Positions 6,137 through 7,096 of a DNA stretch of 7,096 nucleotides are shown piece by piece (position 1 is the first letter of the stretch; the number at the start of each line of letters is the position of its first letter). The notes beneath the pieces were generated by a model. That model worked only from the letters and a program-made list of their open reading frames with translations, was not told the origin of the DNA and did not search any database. The position numbers were made by a program, and so were the translations under genes. This stretch comes from Methanocorpusculum sp. Lineage in GTDB: Archaea; Halobacteriota; Methanomicrobia; Methanomicrobiales; Methanocorpusculaceae. The stretch lies in the NCBI GenBank assembly GCA_029986975.1, contig DALTWR010000048.1, positions 1 through 7,096 on the forward strand, written 5' to 3'.

Positions 6137-7096
6137 TCAGGCAGTGCCTGCTTTCTTTGCAGCACGCTTCTTTTCAGACGGCGGATTTACGAACTTTGCC
6201 TTAAGGGTAAGTTTCTGGATTGGCTTATCAAAGAGCACCAGAAGTGTCGGAAGCACAAAGAGAGCAGCCGCGATGGATAACAGTGCACCTCTTGTCAAAA
6301 GGACTCCCAAAGCACTCAGGAGCACATTCGATGAGAGGAATGCCAGGGCAAGACCGCAGATAAAGAGAATCACTGCTGATGTCAGAACTGATATCGATGA
6401 GGCGCACATCGTCTCAGTCATCGCCTCATGTTTAGGCAGCGTCTTCCTGAACGCGAAATACCTGTCCGCTATCAATATACCATAATCCACCGTTGCCGCA
6501 AGCTGCAGCGCGAAGATAATCATACGTGCGAAGTAGAATAAATCCTGTCCTAAGAAGTAGGGGATACCGCAGTTAATCCAGATTGCAGACTCAATTACGA
6601 ACAGCAGAACAACCGGTGTCAGAAGCGAGCGGAAGATAAGCATCAGGACAATAAAGATACCTCCAATACTTACAATATTTACGAGCATATCATCTTCTAA
6701 GACACACTGACGCATATCATAGCCGTTTGCAATTTCGCCGGCAAGTGCCCACTGTCCCGGATAATACTTTTCGCCGATAGCCCGAATTTCTTCTACTGCT
6801 GCAAATGCTTCATCAGATTCAACAGGTGCTTTTACAGTAATCGCAAAGCGGGTGTAATTCGGTGATATCAGTTTAGATATTGTTTCCTGATCAGGATACT
6901 CTGTCGGGATTTCCGTTCCTACTGTTTTACTGTATGAGAGAACAGAACTTACCACAGGGATTGCCTCTATCAGCGGCACCATCTCACGTTCATAGGCAAA
7001 GTTTCCGTTCGGGACCATCAAAGCCATCTGGGAGAAGTCTCCGAACGTATCTTTGATTGCCTGTTTATCCTGACCAACCTGTGTGTTTGGTCCGTC
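6137..7096 (-). CDS. MMPL/RND-superfamily membrane transporter, C-terminal part
   Basis: The frame is open from the right edge to the TGA at 6139-6137, so the start lies outside the window and 319 residues are visible. The ATG at 7027 is internal, since coding sequence continues upstream of it (GPNTQVGQDKQAIKDTFGDF). The order is: the end of a periplasmic-type loop (MVPNGNFAYEREMVPLIEAI, and about 100 residues on); then five or six hydrophobic segments starting at NIVSIGGIFIVLMLIF. The segment ALQLAATVDYGILIADRY contains the aspartate (codon 6485-6487) that in RND/MMPL proteins belongs to the proton relay. A basic tail (PPSEKKRAAKKAGTA) ends the protein. Such proteins export lipids, hydrophobic compounds or drugs in exchange for protons, but the substrate cannot be read from sequence. 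The layout (two six-helix halves in the family) implies that about half or more of the protein is missing to the right. It probably has its own transcript, because a terminator follows it. Confidence 0.85.
   Translation of the reverse strand, partial: DGPNTQVGQDKQAIKDTFGDFSQMALMVPNGNFAYEREMVPLIEAIPVVSSVLSYSKTVGTEIPTEYPDQETISKLISPNYTRFAITVKAPVESDEAFAAVEEIRAIGEKYYPGQWALAGEIANGYDMRQCVLEDDMLVNIVSIGGIFIVLMLIFRSLLTPVVLLFVIESAIWINCGIPYFLGQDLFYFARMIIFALQLAATVDYGILIADRYFAFRKTLPKHEAMTETMCASSISVLTSAVILFICGLALAFLSSNVLLSALGVLLTRGALLSIAAALFVLPTLLVLFDKPIQKLTLKAKFVNPPSEKKRAAKKAGTA

Overview
The window looks archaeal and methanogen-like. It carries a six-gene energy-converting [NiFe]-hydrogenase (Ech) operon, an EndoQ-type DNA repair nuclease of the kind common in archaea, strong GGAGG/GGTGAT ribosome binding sites, TATA-box-like promoter sequence and U-tract terminators. 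Gene content and moderate base composition would fit Methanomicrobiales, perhaps Methanocorpusculum. That placement is inference and cannot be proven from 7 kb.

Layout. Positions 1-600 (+ strand) hold the 3' part of an EndoQ/PHP-domain nuclease gene. Its frame is interrupted by a TAG at 19-21, directly before the conserved SNSDAHS metal-binding motif. Positions 601-744 are a convergent intergenic spacer with long A/T tracts. Positions 745-5854 (all - strand) are the complete echABCDEF operon in the canonical order: echA (antiporter-like membrane subunit), echB (NuoH-like membrane subunit), echC (small hydrogenase subunit), echD (NuoC-like), echE (large hydrogenase subunit) and echF (2[4Fe-4S] ferredoxin-like). 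Positions 5855-6136 hold the echA leader and promoter, with several copies of a short AATAGT motif, plus the terminator of the next gene. Positions 6137-7096 (- strand) are the 3' part of an MMPL/RND-family membrane transporter that runs off the right edge.

How the genes work together. EchC and EchE form the hydrogenase module: Ni-Fe site in EchE, proximal cluster in EchC. EchF relays electrons to or from soluble ferredoxin, EchD scaffolds the peripheral arm, and EchA and EchB anchor the complex and couple electron transfer to ion movement. In hydrogenotrophic methanogens the complex is thought to use the ion gradient to drive reduction of low-potential ferredoxin by H2, for CO2 fixation or for priming methanogenesis. 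Four of the five gene junctions are ATGA overlaps and the fifth is a 5-nt gap, so subunit synthesis is probably translationally coupled.

No clearly unprecedented system is visible. The points most worth a second look are the interrupted EndoQ frame and the cluster of AATAGT/ACTATT motifs upstream of echA, one extended version of which recurs just downstream of echF.
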